A stretch of 61,822 nucleotides of DNA from Bondarzewia mesenterica (taxonomy: Eukaryota; Basidiomycota; Agaricomycetes; Russulales; Bondarzewiaceae), in contig SGPL01000148.1 of NCBI GenBank assembly GCA_004802705.1, positions 1 to 61,822 on the forward strand. The letters run 5' to 3'. Below the pieces are notes generated by a model. The model searched no databases. It was not told where the DNA came from and was given only the letters and a program-made list of their open reading frames with translations. This document shows positions 36,945 through 48,955 of the stretch, one piece after another (the stretch's first letter is position 1; every line of letters starts with the position of its first letter). Made by a program: the position numbers and the translations under genes.

Positions 36945-38465
36945 ATGATGGACTTCACATTGACAAGTCTAGCAACTATTACTATCTTCGTAACGTCCAA
37001 GATGGCCATGCTTGACATTCCCAATCTCAGCACCATCCGACTCTCCGAGACTTCTGCGTCTGATTGGAAGTACATTTCAGAAGGAGGTGCAACCATCGTC
37101 TTCTCATACCGCGGACCACCCCATCCTAGCTTTGACGGCACCGTACTCAGGCTGCGGAAGCAGAAATTGCACCAGGCCCTCCCTAAGACCGCTGACGGCG
37201 TGCAAATGTTCTGTGAAACCCCAGACGCCGCAGGGCCCGATGATCCCATGATTGAGTTTCAACAAAACGTCATCGGCAGGCTGATATCTCCGGAGTTTCT
37301 CGTGCAATTACAGCTCGTCGATATCGAGCATCAATGGTTGGAGAATTTTGCATTGCAGCACGATTTTTTGCGTCCAGAGGGTCGTAGGCAAGTTGACACC
37401 ATCGACCTGTCCAAGGGCAAAGCAATGCTTGCGACGGACCTGGTGGGCAGTAAGGGATGTGCGGTGGAAATCAAGGTATCGAAGTTCATCCCGTCGGTCT
37501 TCCGGCCGTTACTGTAATCTGATCACCATCGTATTTACTCAGCCCAAGTGGGGTTTTCTTCCTTTCCCTGCACATCTATCGCCAGAGACATCGCCCGTCA
37601 AGTTGCAGACATGTCGCACGTGCATGCACACTCATCTCCGACAAAGCAGAGGCGAGCCTGCCGCTGTGGACTATTGCCCATTAGATCTGTTCTCGGGCGC
37701 CGAGGAACGCACAGTTCGCGCTATCCGTGGACTCTGGAACGCATGGATGGACAGCGGAGGGGCTGTAAATAATCTGCGGATCTTTTCGCAGGGCGAAATG
37801 CTCAAACCCGATGAAGTAAGTTCCATTTCTTCGGGATATGAACCGAAGGCACAATTTTATTGATAATTTCATGTAATCAGGGAGAGAGCATCGCCATTTG
37901 GTCACAAACGATCTTCGGGTTGAACAATCCAACCCTCGACGAGCTTCGAGAAAGTTTTGTAGGGGCACTTCTTCCCATTATTATGGAGACTCCTGTGCTT
38001 CGAACTCTGTCGAGACTGCAGCGCACTTTGGATGCTCTCGACCGCGAAGGGCTGTGTAAACTTCGAGCAGAAGCAGAGGCTTTGCGATCTCTGCCGAGCG
38101 ATGATAAGGCGCGACTTTCACGCCCTACACCCGTCACCGAGACACACTTGTCGGAGCCAACCACCACTGAATGGGCTTCTTTTCTCGACTCATATCTCAC
38201 TTCTAACGACGCTCTGGACCATGGCGACCCATCCCCGTCCAATCTACGCTATTATATCCTCGCGTACCTGCTCTCTGCGACATTCAAAGACTGCTCGCTT
38301 ATTATGAAGCTGCCTTCCACACACGATGAAAGAGGATTCGTCAAGGTGATAGATCTGGATCCAAAGAGCGTAAACAAGATGAAAGGATGGGAGATGTTAG
38401 ACCAGCAGCTTGTGGAGTCGTATGCAAAGATCAGCGGGGCACTGAGACGGATATGTCGGGAATAG
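36945..38465 (+). CDS. IPK1: Inositol-pentakisphosphate 2-kinase
   Basis: Makes phytate (InsP6) by phosphorylating the 2-position of InsP5; supports mRNA export in the nucleus. Exons 36945-37475, 37543-37815 and 37881-38465. Motifs: YISEGGATIVFSYRG (nucleotide-binding start), GTVLRLRK, MLATDLVG, catalytic-lobe EIKPKWGFLPFP, the zinc-site-like CRTCMHTHLR, YCPLDLFSG, and SLIMKLP followed by KVIDLDPKSVNKMKGWEML near the end. All are diagnostic of the IPK1 family and in the correct order. Frames join without corrections. The first in-frame ATG (36945) adds about 20 hydrophobic residues (DFTLTSLATITIFVTS) not typical of the family. Translation may really start at 37002 or 37008, just before LDIPNLSTIRL. 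Confidence 0.9.
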
Positions 38466-38814
38466 CTACTCCGGGCTGGTTCGCTGAGTCCACGGTCAAA
38501 GGAACTGCACCCGTCAGTATTAATTACCTGTCATGCCTTCAATCTCATGTGTGTACAGGGGTATTTATCGCCATTCTGTAGAATTGCGGTGCGCGCTGTA
38601 GATGCTCCATCTATTAAACCAACACCGACTTACTGCAAAAGAAGTATCAGACAGGACTACTTATTAGAAGGTGGAGTCACAGATTACTAGCTAGATTAGA
38701 CCTATTTAGATAAGATCTTGCTGATAGATCTGATTCATATCGGCCCGGATGCGGGGTAGGGAATGCTAGACCCTTCCTTGCCTTTCCCCACTAGCTCACT
38801 CCGCTCCATCGCAC
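38466..38814 (+). promoter_or_regulatory. Intergenic region upstream of IVD
   Basis: About 350 bp holding the IPK1 3' end and the IVD promoter. An AT-rich stretch with CTATTTAGATAAG near 38700 precedes a short pyrimidine-rich leader. Confidence 0.4.
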
Positions 38815-40654
38815 ATGGTACTCGTTCTTCCTCTGCAGTCTTTTGCTCGCTCAGCTGCACATCGAATCTTTACGCGACATACATTGTCAGCCTTTTCAAA
38901 GTGCCGTAACGCGTCAACTTACAATACCGATGTCGCTGGCCTTACTGATGAGCAAACAGAGGTCTGTGTGGACCGAATCCTCGGAAGGCATAGTGGGGAT
39001 TGGGTGGGCTGACCTTGTTTGTGTGTGAATGGTTACAGTTTCGCAATGCAGTAGCTGAGTTTGCACAGAGGGAGGTTGCGCCCAGAGCCGCTGAGATCGA
39101 CAGGTCGAATAACTTCCCCATGGTTCGCGTCACTACCAATTTATATTGCGCATCCCCCTTCTGATGTAGAAAATGCTATTACAGGATCTCTGGACAAAGT
39201 TCGGAGACATGGGTCTTCTAGGTGTCACTTGCTCCTCAAAGTACGGCGGCATTGAGCAAGGATACTTCGAGCACACGCTTGCCATGGAAGAACTCTCCCG
39301 CGCGTCGGGCTCTGTCGCACTTTCTTACGGCGCGCACTCAAACCTATGTGTCAACCAGATACACAGGCATGGTACGGATGAGCAAAAGGAGAAGTATCTT
39401 CCCGACCTCATTTCGGGGCGGAAAGTGGGTAGTTTGGCAATGAGCGAGCCTGGCTCCGGGAGTGATGTGATCAGTATGAAGATGAAAGCGGAGAAGATCG
39501 ATGGGGGGTGGAAGTTGAATGGCAATAAATTCTGGTGCGTCTGGAGCTTGATGGAAGAGGGTCATGTCATTATGATGACACGAATCTCCATTTTCAGGAT
39601 TACGAATGGACCCATAGCTTCAACGCTGGTTGTCTATGCAAAGACGGACCCACAGAGAGGCTCGAAAGGCATCACAGCCTTTATCATTGAGAAGGACTTT
39701 CCTGGCTTTTCGACTCATCAGAAACTGGATAAGGTTGGTATGCGAGGGAGTGATACCTGCGAGCTCGTATTTGAGAATTGTGAAGTTCCAGACGGTTGAT
39801 GTTCTCTATTTCTCCCCTTCGATCCCGCCTGACTAGCCCCCATGCTCTTCCAGAGAACGTTCTTGGGGAAGTCAATAAGGGTGCCGCTGTTTTAATGTCA
39901 GGTTTGGACCTTGAGCGGCTGGTCCTCAGTGGTGGGCCCCTAGGGCAAGTCCAGAATCCCGCAGTCTCCCTTGGCCTACTCATCTCAGATGACCATGCCT
40001 TTACAGTTTAATGCAAGCCGCATTTGACTATGCGATCGAGTACGTGCACGACCGTAAGCAGTTTGGCCAAGCAATTGGCACGTTCCAACTAATGCAAGGT
40101 GCGTCCCGATCGTCGCTTTGACTCGATGTTGGTCTATCGCGAGAAACTTGATATCTGCCAGCCAAAATCGCGGACATGTACACGAAGCTTAATGCGAGTC
40201 GGTCGTACGTCTACGCAGTGGCGCGGGCTTGCGATGGAGGTCACATCAGTCGGAAGGTGAGTCTATCAATAAGAATGACGATCCTATGACGAGTTTGGAC
40301 CTCACCTCCTTGACAAATACGTCTAGGATTGTGCGGGCGCCATCCTCTACTCTACGGAAAAGGCTGTAGAAGTGGCGTTGGAAGGAATGCAGTGCCTTGG
40401 GGGCAATGGGTACATAAATGGTAAGGCGCGCGCTCTTCCCACTCCTCCGCCTCGTGATATCATCATTCCAAATACCTATCTTTCTTGGTTCATAACAATT
40501 TGATCCGATTTCTGGTTGACTGAGCACTACACTTGCAGATTACCCAATGGGAAGGATATTGCGGGATTCGAGATTGTACACTGTGGGCGCCGGGACGCAG
40601 GAAATTAGGAGGATGCTGATCGGGAGGGAGTTTAACCAGGAGTTCGCGGCTTGA
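38815..40654 (+). CDS. Isovaleryl-CoA dehydrogenase (mitochondrial)
   Basis: Mitochondrial flavoenzyme of leucine breakdown, oxidising isovaleryl-CoA to 3-methylcrotonyl-CoA. About nine exons; the first is 38815-38961. Basic/hydroxylated presequence ([19 protein letters not shown]), then [55 protein letters not shown]-contact [88 protein letters not shown], catalytic-region [20 protein letters not shown] and [23 protein letters not shown]. The conserved LSGGPLGLMQ and [12 protein letters not shown] favour IVD over other acyl-CoA dehydrogenases. The intron after GGPLG (39945-40006) uses a GCAAGT donor. No frameshifts. Confidence 0.92.
39945..40006 (+). other. GC-AG intron in the IVD gene
   Basis: Donor GCAAGT after CTAGG, acceptor TTACAG. 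The join gives PLG-LMQAAF, the conserved family sequence, so the GC donor is well supported. Confidence 0.85.
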
Positions 40655-41296
40655 GGACTTAATCCCTTTAATGTAACATTGAGGTCATGAGACCATCGGC
40701 ACGGTGAACATGGTGAATTATGGAGGAGTTTTTTTGTTTTCCATCTGTTTCCCGGATAAGAAAGAGGTCAATGAACGGTGAACTCCAAGCTCGAATTCCT
40801 TTTTTCTGGAATGTGCAATAATAACACCGCCGCTTATCGACATTGATCATGATACTTCTTCAATATTGTCTGACAGGCAACAAAAGTTTCTGGACATTTC
40901 CTTGGGAGAATTCAAGCTCCCATGATAAACCAGATAAGCGACCTCACATGAACTCATTCGAGTTACCATATTAGGTAGTGTGCGAACACGCGTAGCGCAC
41001 AGGCCGGATTTGGGCGAGCAAAAACTTTGGCGAGAAAAACACCTCCGGTGAGAATTCTTGTGTGTCATGGGCATTGAGCGCTGAACGCTGAGATTCTGCA
41101 GGACTCGGCTGCTGTTCCAGGCCTGGTAGCCGGCCGGGGAAACAGTGCGGATGGGGGAGTGGACCCAGATGGTACCACATTGTTAGGAACGGGAATTACG
41201 GGAGGATGTCCGGGCGCAACCGCCGTGGAGGCCTCTACGGGTGGGTTGGGCGGGATACAGGATAATGACCGTGGTGAGCTTGCGGGATCGCCAAGT

Positions 41297-41861
41297 TTAC
41301 CAATGGAAATCACCGAGATTGACAAGCAAGGTCGGCATGAGGTCTTTCGTTGTTGAAGCAACTTGTGATTGAATCTGCGCCAAGCGATGGAATCGAGTGG
41401 CAGAAGCTGCGGCAGGGTGGCGGTCACTCGAGACTCCAGCTTCAAGCTCAGTGTTTCTGGCGCGGAGCTGGTCGGGACGTAAAAGGGGACAAATCTTTTT
41501 TGAATTTCCACTTCGAGGATACATAACGTGGATTGGAAGTTTATCGAAATTCGAGAGAATGGCACCGCCGCCAAGGTCATAGTAAGTGACCCATTTATGC
41601 CAGTGAGAATCTACTTATCTCGGATCTGATTTGCAACGGGGCCGAGGCGAGCATAGCTTAGGAGGAATTGGTATTGAATCCAGTCGAGGGGCGACAGAGG
41701 TACTGTAATCTGATCTGGGAGCGGCGGTGCGGGCGATCGGTGCGGGCTAACGCTGTGGAGACTTGCCTGCAAAAGGACACTAAGACGACTCGATTGAAGT
41801 CATCGCTGGTTCGAACGACATGATTTGCCAGTCCGCCGTTCCTTAATCTCCTCGGGTCCAT
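41297..41861 (-). CDS. Small hypothetical protein
   Basis: Not recognised. Model: short first exon from ATG 41861 (MDPRRLRNGGLANH), an intron ending TTTTGCAG, then an exon with PLSPLDWIQYQFLLSYARLG and PVANQIRDK. The following stretch KWVTYYDLGGGAILSNFDKL reads as the natural continuation, but one base is missing at the AA run near 41615 (plus-strand TT). After correction the frame runs to a stop at 41297, through TRFHRLAQIQSQVASTTKDL. A GT at the end of GDFHW could instead splice to the Pro-rich frame that ends at 41065. No signal peptide or membrane helix is obvious. Confidence 0.45.
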
Positions 41862-42079
41862 CACGCGCACTTTTGTTCAAGTTTGCCTCGGTCCCATTGG
41901 TCTTCTTCAATGGTCTCGCTCTCTTACAGACCGCTGCTAGTCCGTCCAGAAACACGCAATCCAACCCAGTCTGAAACCTTATTCATTGGTCCACAGTCTG
42001 GACGTGATCACAGTATATATGTGGAGCGTTTGACGTCCTCCTCACCCATACTACATACCATTTCCCCACCACACAAACA

Positions 42080-43613
42080 ATGGACCTCCCTTTCACTCAC
42101 CGTCATTCGACTGTCCTTTCTTGGCCAATTCTCCCCCTCGAGGTTCAGTCTCCGTCGACTTGGAAACATTCCCCCGGCAGCGATCAATCCCTTCATACCT
42201 TACCCGGCAATTATTCCTTTACTCCCCAGTCGAAATCGTCGCATACGCCTGTTTCTTCCCTCGAGTATCCCTTCTATCACGCGCTGGATTCCATGCAGGC
42301 TCCTGCGCATCCCGCTCCTCTAGGCTGGCCTGGTAACGTCGAGGATAACTTCATCTCTGCGCACCATGATCCTCCGGCCGCGTCCGCTTATCCGAGACGC
42401 TTGAGCCTTACGGAAGCCCTTGGGCCCAGTCCCTTCTCGCGCTCTGCGACTCCTGCTCGCCAGAGGACGGAGCAGGCGTGCCAGAAGTGTCGCGAGCGCA
42501 AAACAAAGGTACTTCATATATCTTCCCTTCCTATCTTCTTTCGACCGCTCACAATAGCTATGACAGTGTTCGGGCAACCGCCCTGTGTGCCAGCGCTGCG
42601 CCTCTCGCGGCTTGCTCTGCAAGTACGCAGAAAACGAGAAATCTCGCGTGCGTGGACAGAACAAGAGGAGTCTTCGGCAGACGGCTTCAGCTGTGGAACT
42701 CCGTAAGAGGAGCATGATGGCGGACTCTTCATCCCCTTCAGCCCACCGCTCTCGTCGCGACCATGGCGCCCTCTCCCGTCCGAGAACGCCGCCCCCCGGG
42801 CATTCAGGGCTTCAGGAGCTGGCATACAAAGATTCTTGCAAACGGCCTTCCATTTCCGTTTCTCTGCCTCGTTCGGGAGATTCTTCCCCCTTCACCTCCA
42901 TGACGGGGAGCAGAAGCTCTAGTCTGTCTTACCCTGTATCTGGTAATCCTTCGTTCAACAATCAGGGTGATGCGGGCATAGACACTGGTACCAGCGCTCA
43001 GTTTTCTGAGTCGTTCATTGGTTTCATCCATGCCCCACCATTCTACAGCGCCGACCAATGGAGCGGCAGCGATGATTCTAGGTTGGTGCTATCTCTGACA
43101 CTCCATCAGACTGTACCTGATCGTCTCCATAACAGCAATCCGCCGTCTGCCATTAGTTCTCATTCCAGCTTCAGCAGCTACTCTGTCTCTTCCTACGATG
43201 ACGGCGGGGTCATCTCCAACCCATCTCTTTCGAGTCTTGAAAGTGCCCTTGCTGTAGTGGCCGCCGACGCCGCATCCACCCCCGCGCAATCCGACTCGAG
43301 CCTTTCCGATGCATCTCCAACCTCTTCGCCGCCTGCTAGCACCATGCTGAGCCTTCCCCCACAGTTCGCCGAGAAGCCGCAGAATAATTACATCAGTCAC
43401 GAGTTCTTTGCTCACGACCGCTCGGTCGACCAGGTCACACCCCGCGCGCTTTCGATGGGCCGGTTTGCCAACCCCTCGGTGGGTGCACTGAGGCTGAGTG
43501 GCTACGACAATTGCCAGTCGCAGTCGAGGTCATCCTTTGCAGCTGGAATGGCTATCTCTATGTCGACGCCGCCTGGAGCATTGGCTCATCTCGCAGGGGA
43601 AGTAGTGAACTGA
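42080..43613 (+). CDS. Zn2Cys6 fungal-type transcription factor
   Basis: Nuclear DNA-binding regulator. Exons 42080-42508 and 42567-43613. After a 130-residue Ser/Pro/His-rich N-terminus, the binuclear cluster reads ACQKCRERKTKCSG then NRPVCQRCASRGLLCKY (Cys-x2-Cys-x6-Cys, a loop, Cys-x2-Cys-x6-Cys). The intron falls exactly before the third cysteine, a common position. A basic linker (KSRVRGQNKRSLRQ) follows. The remaining about 300 residues are low-complexity Ser/Pro/Asp sequence without the fungal-specific middle homology region. No frame correction needed. Such short Zn2Cys6 proteins with a central zinc cluster are frequent in Agaricomycetes; target genes cannot be inferred. Confidence 0.88.
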
Positions 43614-44603
43614 TCAAAAAATCGTTTGGAACAGTGTCTCGCGCGCCATTCGTATTTCCAAAACTGATTTATGGACATAACTTATACTTCGATATGTATG
43701 TGTGCATGTATACTCTCTTATGCTTGGATGTACGCTAGAAGTGTGGTGTGTGGATGTATCTCTTTTTTATTATCTGTAATAGCACGAGTTCGGAGTTGTG
43801 TATCGCTACTTGTTCAATATATTCACGCAGTTTGAACGACGGGCCAGTCAGCTTTCAGTCTGCTCCGGAGACTCACAGATTAGGAGTTTGGGACTTCTCA
43901 TCACGTCAAATATAGTTTGACCTTAAAATCAATAGGCCAACATCACGAGATTGGCGTATTTGAGCTGAAGTGACAGCTGTTCCAACACTAGGCGTGTACC
44001 TGTCCCCGGACAAGGACACTCTTGTGCAGCGACTAGTGATCACCGATAAGTGACTTTTCTTGAGTTCAGTAGCGAGTTTCATTACTGTCATCGAAATTGA
44101 ACTCGAGATAGCGGAAGCGCCAGCGCTGCCAAGTGGAGCGAAACCAGGAATGGCCCATGCCGTGCGCCACTGTACCGAAGACTAGCCACTCGGATCTGCG
44201 GGAGAAAGGTCAAGTTCCATCACCATAAATAAAGTGAACCTGATGTACGTCCGCGAGAGACGAAATGGGCTCGTATTCGCTCCAAAGATCCCAGGAACGC
44301 CGAAATCATTTTGGAATGTATCGCTGAATCAGTTCATATTAGATCGCTAGCCATTTGGAATGAGTATTAGGACGCTGCCATTTCCAATTTCCGATACATA
44401 GTATCTGAGGAACCGGTACAAGGCGCCAACAGATAGTCAAAAAGGTGTAACGACCGCTACAAGACGGCGGAAGTGGAGAAGGGTCCTGGACACACACAAA
44501 TGTCGATAAGAGCTTTATTGAACCTGAACAAAGGGTCGGTCGACGCCGGAGCAGAATCCGTGGAGACAAGGAAATGGCGAATATTGGCCTGCAAGGCGTA
44601 GAG
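43614..44603. other. Convergent 3' intergenic region
   Basis: About 1 kb between the 3' ends of the Zn2Cys6 gene and the following minus-strand gene. No coding sequence, repeat or RNA gene recognised. Confidence 0.5.
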
Positions 44604-45551
44604 TCAAGGCCTCCCATCTAACCAGACGACATAAGGACGTTTAGTGCCATCTTCTCCGATAATGTGCTCGATCTTGAAAGGCCGTTTCGAGTAGAGGTCA
44701 CCAATCGCTGTTCTCGCTTCCAAGGCATCATTGATGGGGACTCCAACGTCTACTGCCCAGTTCGCAACGGGTCGGTCCTCTTCGCTGTACGCCACACCAG
44801 AACTTGTTAACATCAGCTTATAGGAGGGCATCATCACGTCCGTGTCCTGCGACCCGTCGGTATTTGACCTAAAAGGATCAAGCGAATCGCAGTCTTCGTC
44901 AATAAGCGAAGTCGCTTCAGAAGTGACGTCGTCCAAGTCGTCGAGGCACGACATGGAAGACGAGCAAGATTCATCTCCGTCTTCCTCTATGGCATTCAGG
45001 TCCCCGCGCAGCCTTTCCAGTTTTTCCGTGACAGTCAGTGACAGAGGTTCCTCTAGATCGGTGGTGCCGCCATTATGACGAGGAAGCCCATTCGAGTCTG
45101 CGCGGGAAATAGTGCATGTCAGTGTTGGCGTCCGTATCAATGCTCCTTGATTTTGTCGTGGATGTCCGCGACTGCTAGAGGTTGCTTGCCGTGAGATGAC
45201 CGGAACAGAGTCAGCACGACGCATTGGTCGCATCGCTGATCCCAATTGGGATGGAGTATTAGGTTGCGACTTGGATGCGTGCATTGAACGCGCGGTACTT
45301 GACCGTTGCGTAGGAGTACCAAGGGTAAAGGATTTCGAACGCTCCACTGCTAGAGGATTGGAGATAGTCCGCTGCTGCTCCAAGACTGCCACACTGCTGT
45401 TCCGTCGAACTCCCTTGAGCCCCATTGGTTTGAGTAATTCGACCTTGCTGGGATAGATGGTGAGATGGCTTACTGTTGACTGTGCTCGAGTGCCTGGCGA
45501 AGTCAGGTCTCCAAAGCTTTGAGAGCGTTTAGAGGGCGTTTTCTCGTCCAT
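44604..45551 (-). CDS. Hypothetical Ser-rich acidic protein
   Basis: Not recognised. Intronless frame of 315 residues from ATG 45551. The N-terminal half is Ser/Thr/Arg-rich with repeated RSxS-type phosphorylation-like sites (SKRSQSFGD, RSKSFTLGTP, SKSQPNTPS). The central segment is acidic (EEDGDESCSSSMSCLDDLDD). The C-terminal about 70 residues look folded: RPVANWAVDVGVPINDALEA, GDLYSKRPFKIEHII and PYVVWLDGRP. A TTG-initiated extension to 45629 is unlikely. No known domain; predicted soluble. Confidence 0.7.
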   Translation of the reverse strand: MDEKTPSKRSQSFGDLTSPGTRAQSTVSHLTIYPSKVELLKPMGLKGVRRNSSVAVLEQQRTISNPLAVERSKSFTLGTPTQRSSTARSMHASKSQPNTPSQLGSAMRPMRRADSVPVISRQATSSSRGHPRQNQGALIRTPTLTCTISRADSNGLPRHNGGTTDLEEPLSLTVTEKLERLRGDLNAIEEDGDESCSSSMSCLDDLDDVTSEATSLIDEDCDSLDPFRSNTDGSQDTDVMMPSYKLMLTSSGVAYSEEDRPVANWAVDVGVPINDALEARTAIGDLYSKRPFKIEHIIGEDGTKRPYVVWLDGRP

Positions 45552-47154
45552 GGCTGTGTTATTGATGTGAGTAGCTCCGGATGATGCGAATGGAAGAGTG
45601 TATGTTGTGCGTTGAGGATGAAGTCGCAATGAAGGCCCGACTTATATTTGCATTGGGTTAGTGGCAATGCCACCAGATTGCCCAATTGACGATCCATCAA
45701 AGACAAAGCTATACCGTGCCACGCAGCTCCAGGTCAAAGCAAAAGCCAATGTGTGGCACATCTGTGGCTGCTTGTGAAATACATAGACCAAAGTTGCGGT
45801 ACTGCTTAGTAATAAATCATTGGTAAGCAACTCCGCAGATATGGTGCCCAGTGCGGCCACTGCCAGCAACACCAACGGGTAACAAGTCAGAAAGCAAATG
45901 CTACAAACTTGGGGAACATTGATGCTATTGAAGCTTGAAGTTTTTGCTTAGATATGCTAGAGCGTGAAAATGCCATCTGACATAAGCAAACCGAGCGCAA
46001 ATGTGAGACGCGACTCAGTACTTAGTGTGGCACACTGATCAGAAAAGGATCAAAGAAAAATTACTCACTTACCTTTGCTGCAAGACAAAAACCTGGAATC
46101 ATGGCACCCTCCTGGTAGTAAATAGATGCACATACGCACCTAATTGTATAGCGGCGGCTGGCACAAAGGGCCACAAGCAGCCACTGGCAGTGACTGGCAG
46201 ATGGAAACGTTTGAAACGTGATTACCTTGCTTGCAAGGTCCCTCCACTCCCAAAATTGTGGCGTGCTTACCTAAAACGTGGCCGATCGTCCACACGTACA
46301 AACAACCGTCCGATGGCGAGTTGGCAGTTGAGCGATAGGTGTAGTGATTCAGGAGCTGGCTGAGTTTGAATTGACTTAACTACGAACAAATAAAAAATAA
46401 CTCACACAAACACCTATTCTGGGCAACTGCATTATGAGCACTTGAGCACTCAAAGGCCTGTTCTTCTTTCTACACAATGTATACAGCCCCAGGAAAGTCC
46501 TCAAAAATTGTGTATGCTTTATAAAATAATAATTGAATACTCTGATAAATAAAATTTCAAGAACTATGGCCAAATAAATAATACAAGGCCTGAATGCTAT
46601 TTTGACTTCAGAAAAGATTCTTGTTATGCAGACTCATTCTGCTCATTCTCATATGAGTACAAGGTCCTTCTAAATATATATATAGATACTTTGTCAAAAA
46701 TTTAGAGGCCGCGCAGGGCCGCTCCGAGCACTTTTTGATATGCTTTTTCTGCTTCATCAAAAAGCATGAGATAATTAAATAATGTGCACTGCACATTCAT
46801 TCAAAGACTTCTAAGCAAGAAATGTAGATATTGAACACTGTTATAATTTTCTATGATATTTGTTTTGCCCATTTGTAGATAGATCTTGTGAAACAAAAAA
46901 ATAAACACTTTTATGCTCAACACCAAAAAAATTAATCTGTATGCCCAAGGGTTAGCCATGAAACTCTCAGAATTTAGCAATCTAATATAGAATACATTGC
47001 CAAACATCAGTTAAATTTTGAGCAGAATTGGATGTATGGATAATCTGGAAATAAAGATACAATTGTCTTCCTCCCCCTCTTTGAATTAATTTAAATTAAT
47101 TAATTCTTTTCTTACCAATCACTACACCTATGGCTTGAGTGCCACCACAGGTGC
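45552..47154. other. Intergenic region with AT-rich island
   Basis: The first 450 bp should be the promoter of the acidic-protein gene. From about 46370 to 47110 the sequence is strongly AT-rich with no coding capacity, ends in AATTAATTTAAATTAATTAATTC, and contains hairpins (46731-46797). Candidate decayed transposon or other insertion. The next gene's coding sequence begins right at its edge. Confidence 0.5.
46731..46797. repeat. Nested hairpins and 17-base palindrome
   Basis: CTTTTTGAT (46731-46739) pairs with ATCAAAAAG (46756-46764). TGCTTTTT (46741-46748) can alternatively pair with AAAAAGCA (46759-46766). The palindrome AATGTGCACTGCACATT occupies 46781-46797. Resembles the end of a small non-autonomous element. 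Confidence 0.6.
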
Positions 47155-47307
47155 GCAGACAATACTAGCTACTTTGGGTGTTGTGAGACTCAGACTTGCC
47201 TCCTGTATTCAGAGATTGAGGCAGAGGCGTCAGACCCAACGCCGGATTTACTCGGCACCATCTTCATCGACGTTTTTCCTCAGGAACATGGGGAGATTGA
47301 GGTTAGC

Positions 47308-48418
47308 ATGGACAGCGATAGCGAAGACAGTGACTATTGTGAGTCCAGCCGCAGTCGTGTCAGTCCTCACATGGGGACTTGGGACCTTCGACAAAGGGTG
47401 AAAAGGGAAGGCGATGTTGCGGCTGCAAGTGGTACTGCTAAGCAGGACGCTGACGATGAGGCGGGAGGTGGGTGCTTCAGGGTTGATGGGATGGACGAGA
47501 ACAAGCCTCGGCCGGTCACAGAAAAGTGCAAGCATGCCGGCTGTGACCGTATCGTGTACGTCATTTTCAGCCAATATTTATTTGATTTCAGACCCCGATG
47601 AACCTCACTGTTGATATTCTAGGTTAGGGCAAGCTCGGCCCATCTTCAATGACGAGACGGCAAGCAAAAGTAGCAGGAAGGAGTCAACGTTAGAGGGTGA
47701 GCCATTCGTCACGTTCTCGTTCTCGTATTGGCCGACTGGTATGTTCAACTACCATTTCTTTGTGGCTGTATGGTGACTTTCACTCTCATTTTTTCAGCTC
47801 ACTTGCAAGCGAAGGGGGTAATACCTACGCTGCAATCCAACGCCACTGCTACGACTTCAAAGACGAAGCAGAACGCTAATAAACGATCGCGTTCTGAGTC
47901 CACCCATGGGGGCGAGACTGGGGGCCGATCCAAACAGCCCTGCATCTCAAGCGAACATCCAAACACTTGTCCAGAGGTGCGGGTGTATCGTTGTTGTCCA
48001 AAGATTTCCGCGCTTTAATTGAACGGCGGGACTTTTGTCATCTCAAACCGAATAGGGACCTACCCGAACACCGGAGCCCCTCCCGCTGAATTCGGTGGAC
48101 GCTGTCGAACCAGTCACCACAATCAAGGGTGAAAACGGTGAAGCCGTTATGATCAACGCAAATTCTGACATTGCCGCTCGTTTTAAGGCACTTCAGGTGA
48201 GACTTTAACTTGTATTGTTCACTCTTCTCTGATCCATTTTGTCGTTATCTTTCAAGGAGAAGAGGCTGGCACTCCAAGCGGAGGAAGATGCCATCATGCT
48301 GGACGCTCGACAGGATCCCGGTGCTTCCGTTGTCAAGAGGGACGCCTCTCCGATCAGACTTCAAGGATCTTCGTCGGGAACTCTGATTGATCTCACTCTT
48401 GATGCAGATGACTCCTGA
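47308..48418 (+). CDS. Hypothetical protein with SUMO-interacting-like tail
   Basis: Not recognised. Five exons in frame from ATG 47308 (MDSDSEDSDYCESSRSR); the first ends at 47555 and the second starts at 47623. Cys/His-containing KCKHAGCDRIV, a Lys/Arg-rich nuclear-localisation-like KTKQNANKRSRSES, then a helix EKRLALQAEEDAIMLDA. The C-terminus is SSGTLIDLTLDADDS: a hydrophobic LIDLTL core followed by acidic residues, the form of a SUMO-interacting motif. The same frame stays open upstream to about 47155 (SEIEAEASDPTPDLLGTIFI), so the real protein may start earlier and be truncated by the AT-rich island. Predicted nuclear. Confidence 0.6.
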
Positions 48419-48939
48419 ACATTGTGTCGTGAAATGTTACGAATGTAGTGCCGCGATTTTGTTCATAGCTTCTGTTTGTTTGGTAGTCCTTCCCCCTTCG
48501 TCATCCATTTTGTATTCACGATTTCAGTTGTTCCCTTGCTATCTTCGCATCTGTTTGCTATCATTGTTGTGTGCTGATATTTGCTATACATCTAGTTCAT
48601 GGACTGTAGAGTAGGAAAACAATGCCAATGATCTATTTTCCATTCAACATGAAGTTGTACGCTGCCTAGGTTATGTGAACGATCTGGGATGCCGCTGAGT
48701 TCACTGTCGCCGAAGACTTTGCCCACGACGCCGTTGACGTTGCAAGCCGTTCTCTATTCAGGACCCAAACTCGACGACCAGATCGATATATAGCGAGAAC
48801 GGTGCTACTGGACGAACATGCCCAGTACCACTGGTTATTACTTCGTACCCAAAATTCGCCTTCTTCAGCAGGCGCTCCCAGAATTGGAACGGTCAGCTAC
48901 ATGCGTATACTCCTGCTTGGGGGACCGTGAGGACTTTTT
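48419..48939. other. Intergenic, no gene seen
   Basis: 3' flank of the preceding gene, then about 300 bp with nothing recognisable. Confidence 0.4.
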
Positions 48940-48955
48940 CCGTTCTTATGCCTCT

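Noticed and set aside
38387..38581. Small open frame overlapping the IPK1 3' end
   Set aside because: Shadow of the IPK1 C-terminal coding sequence running into the 3' UTR.
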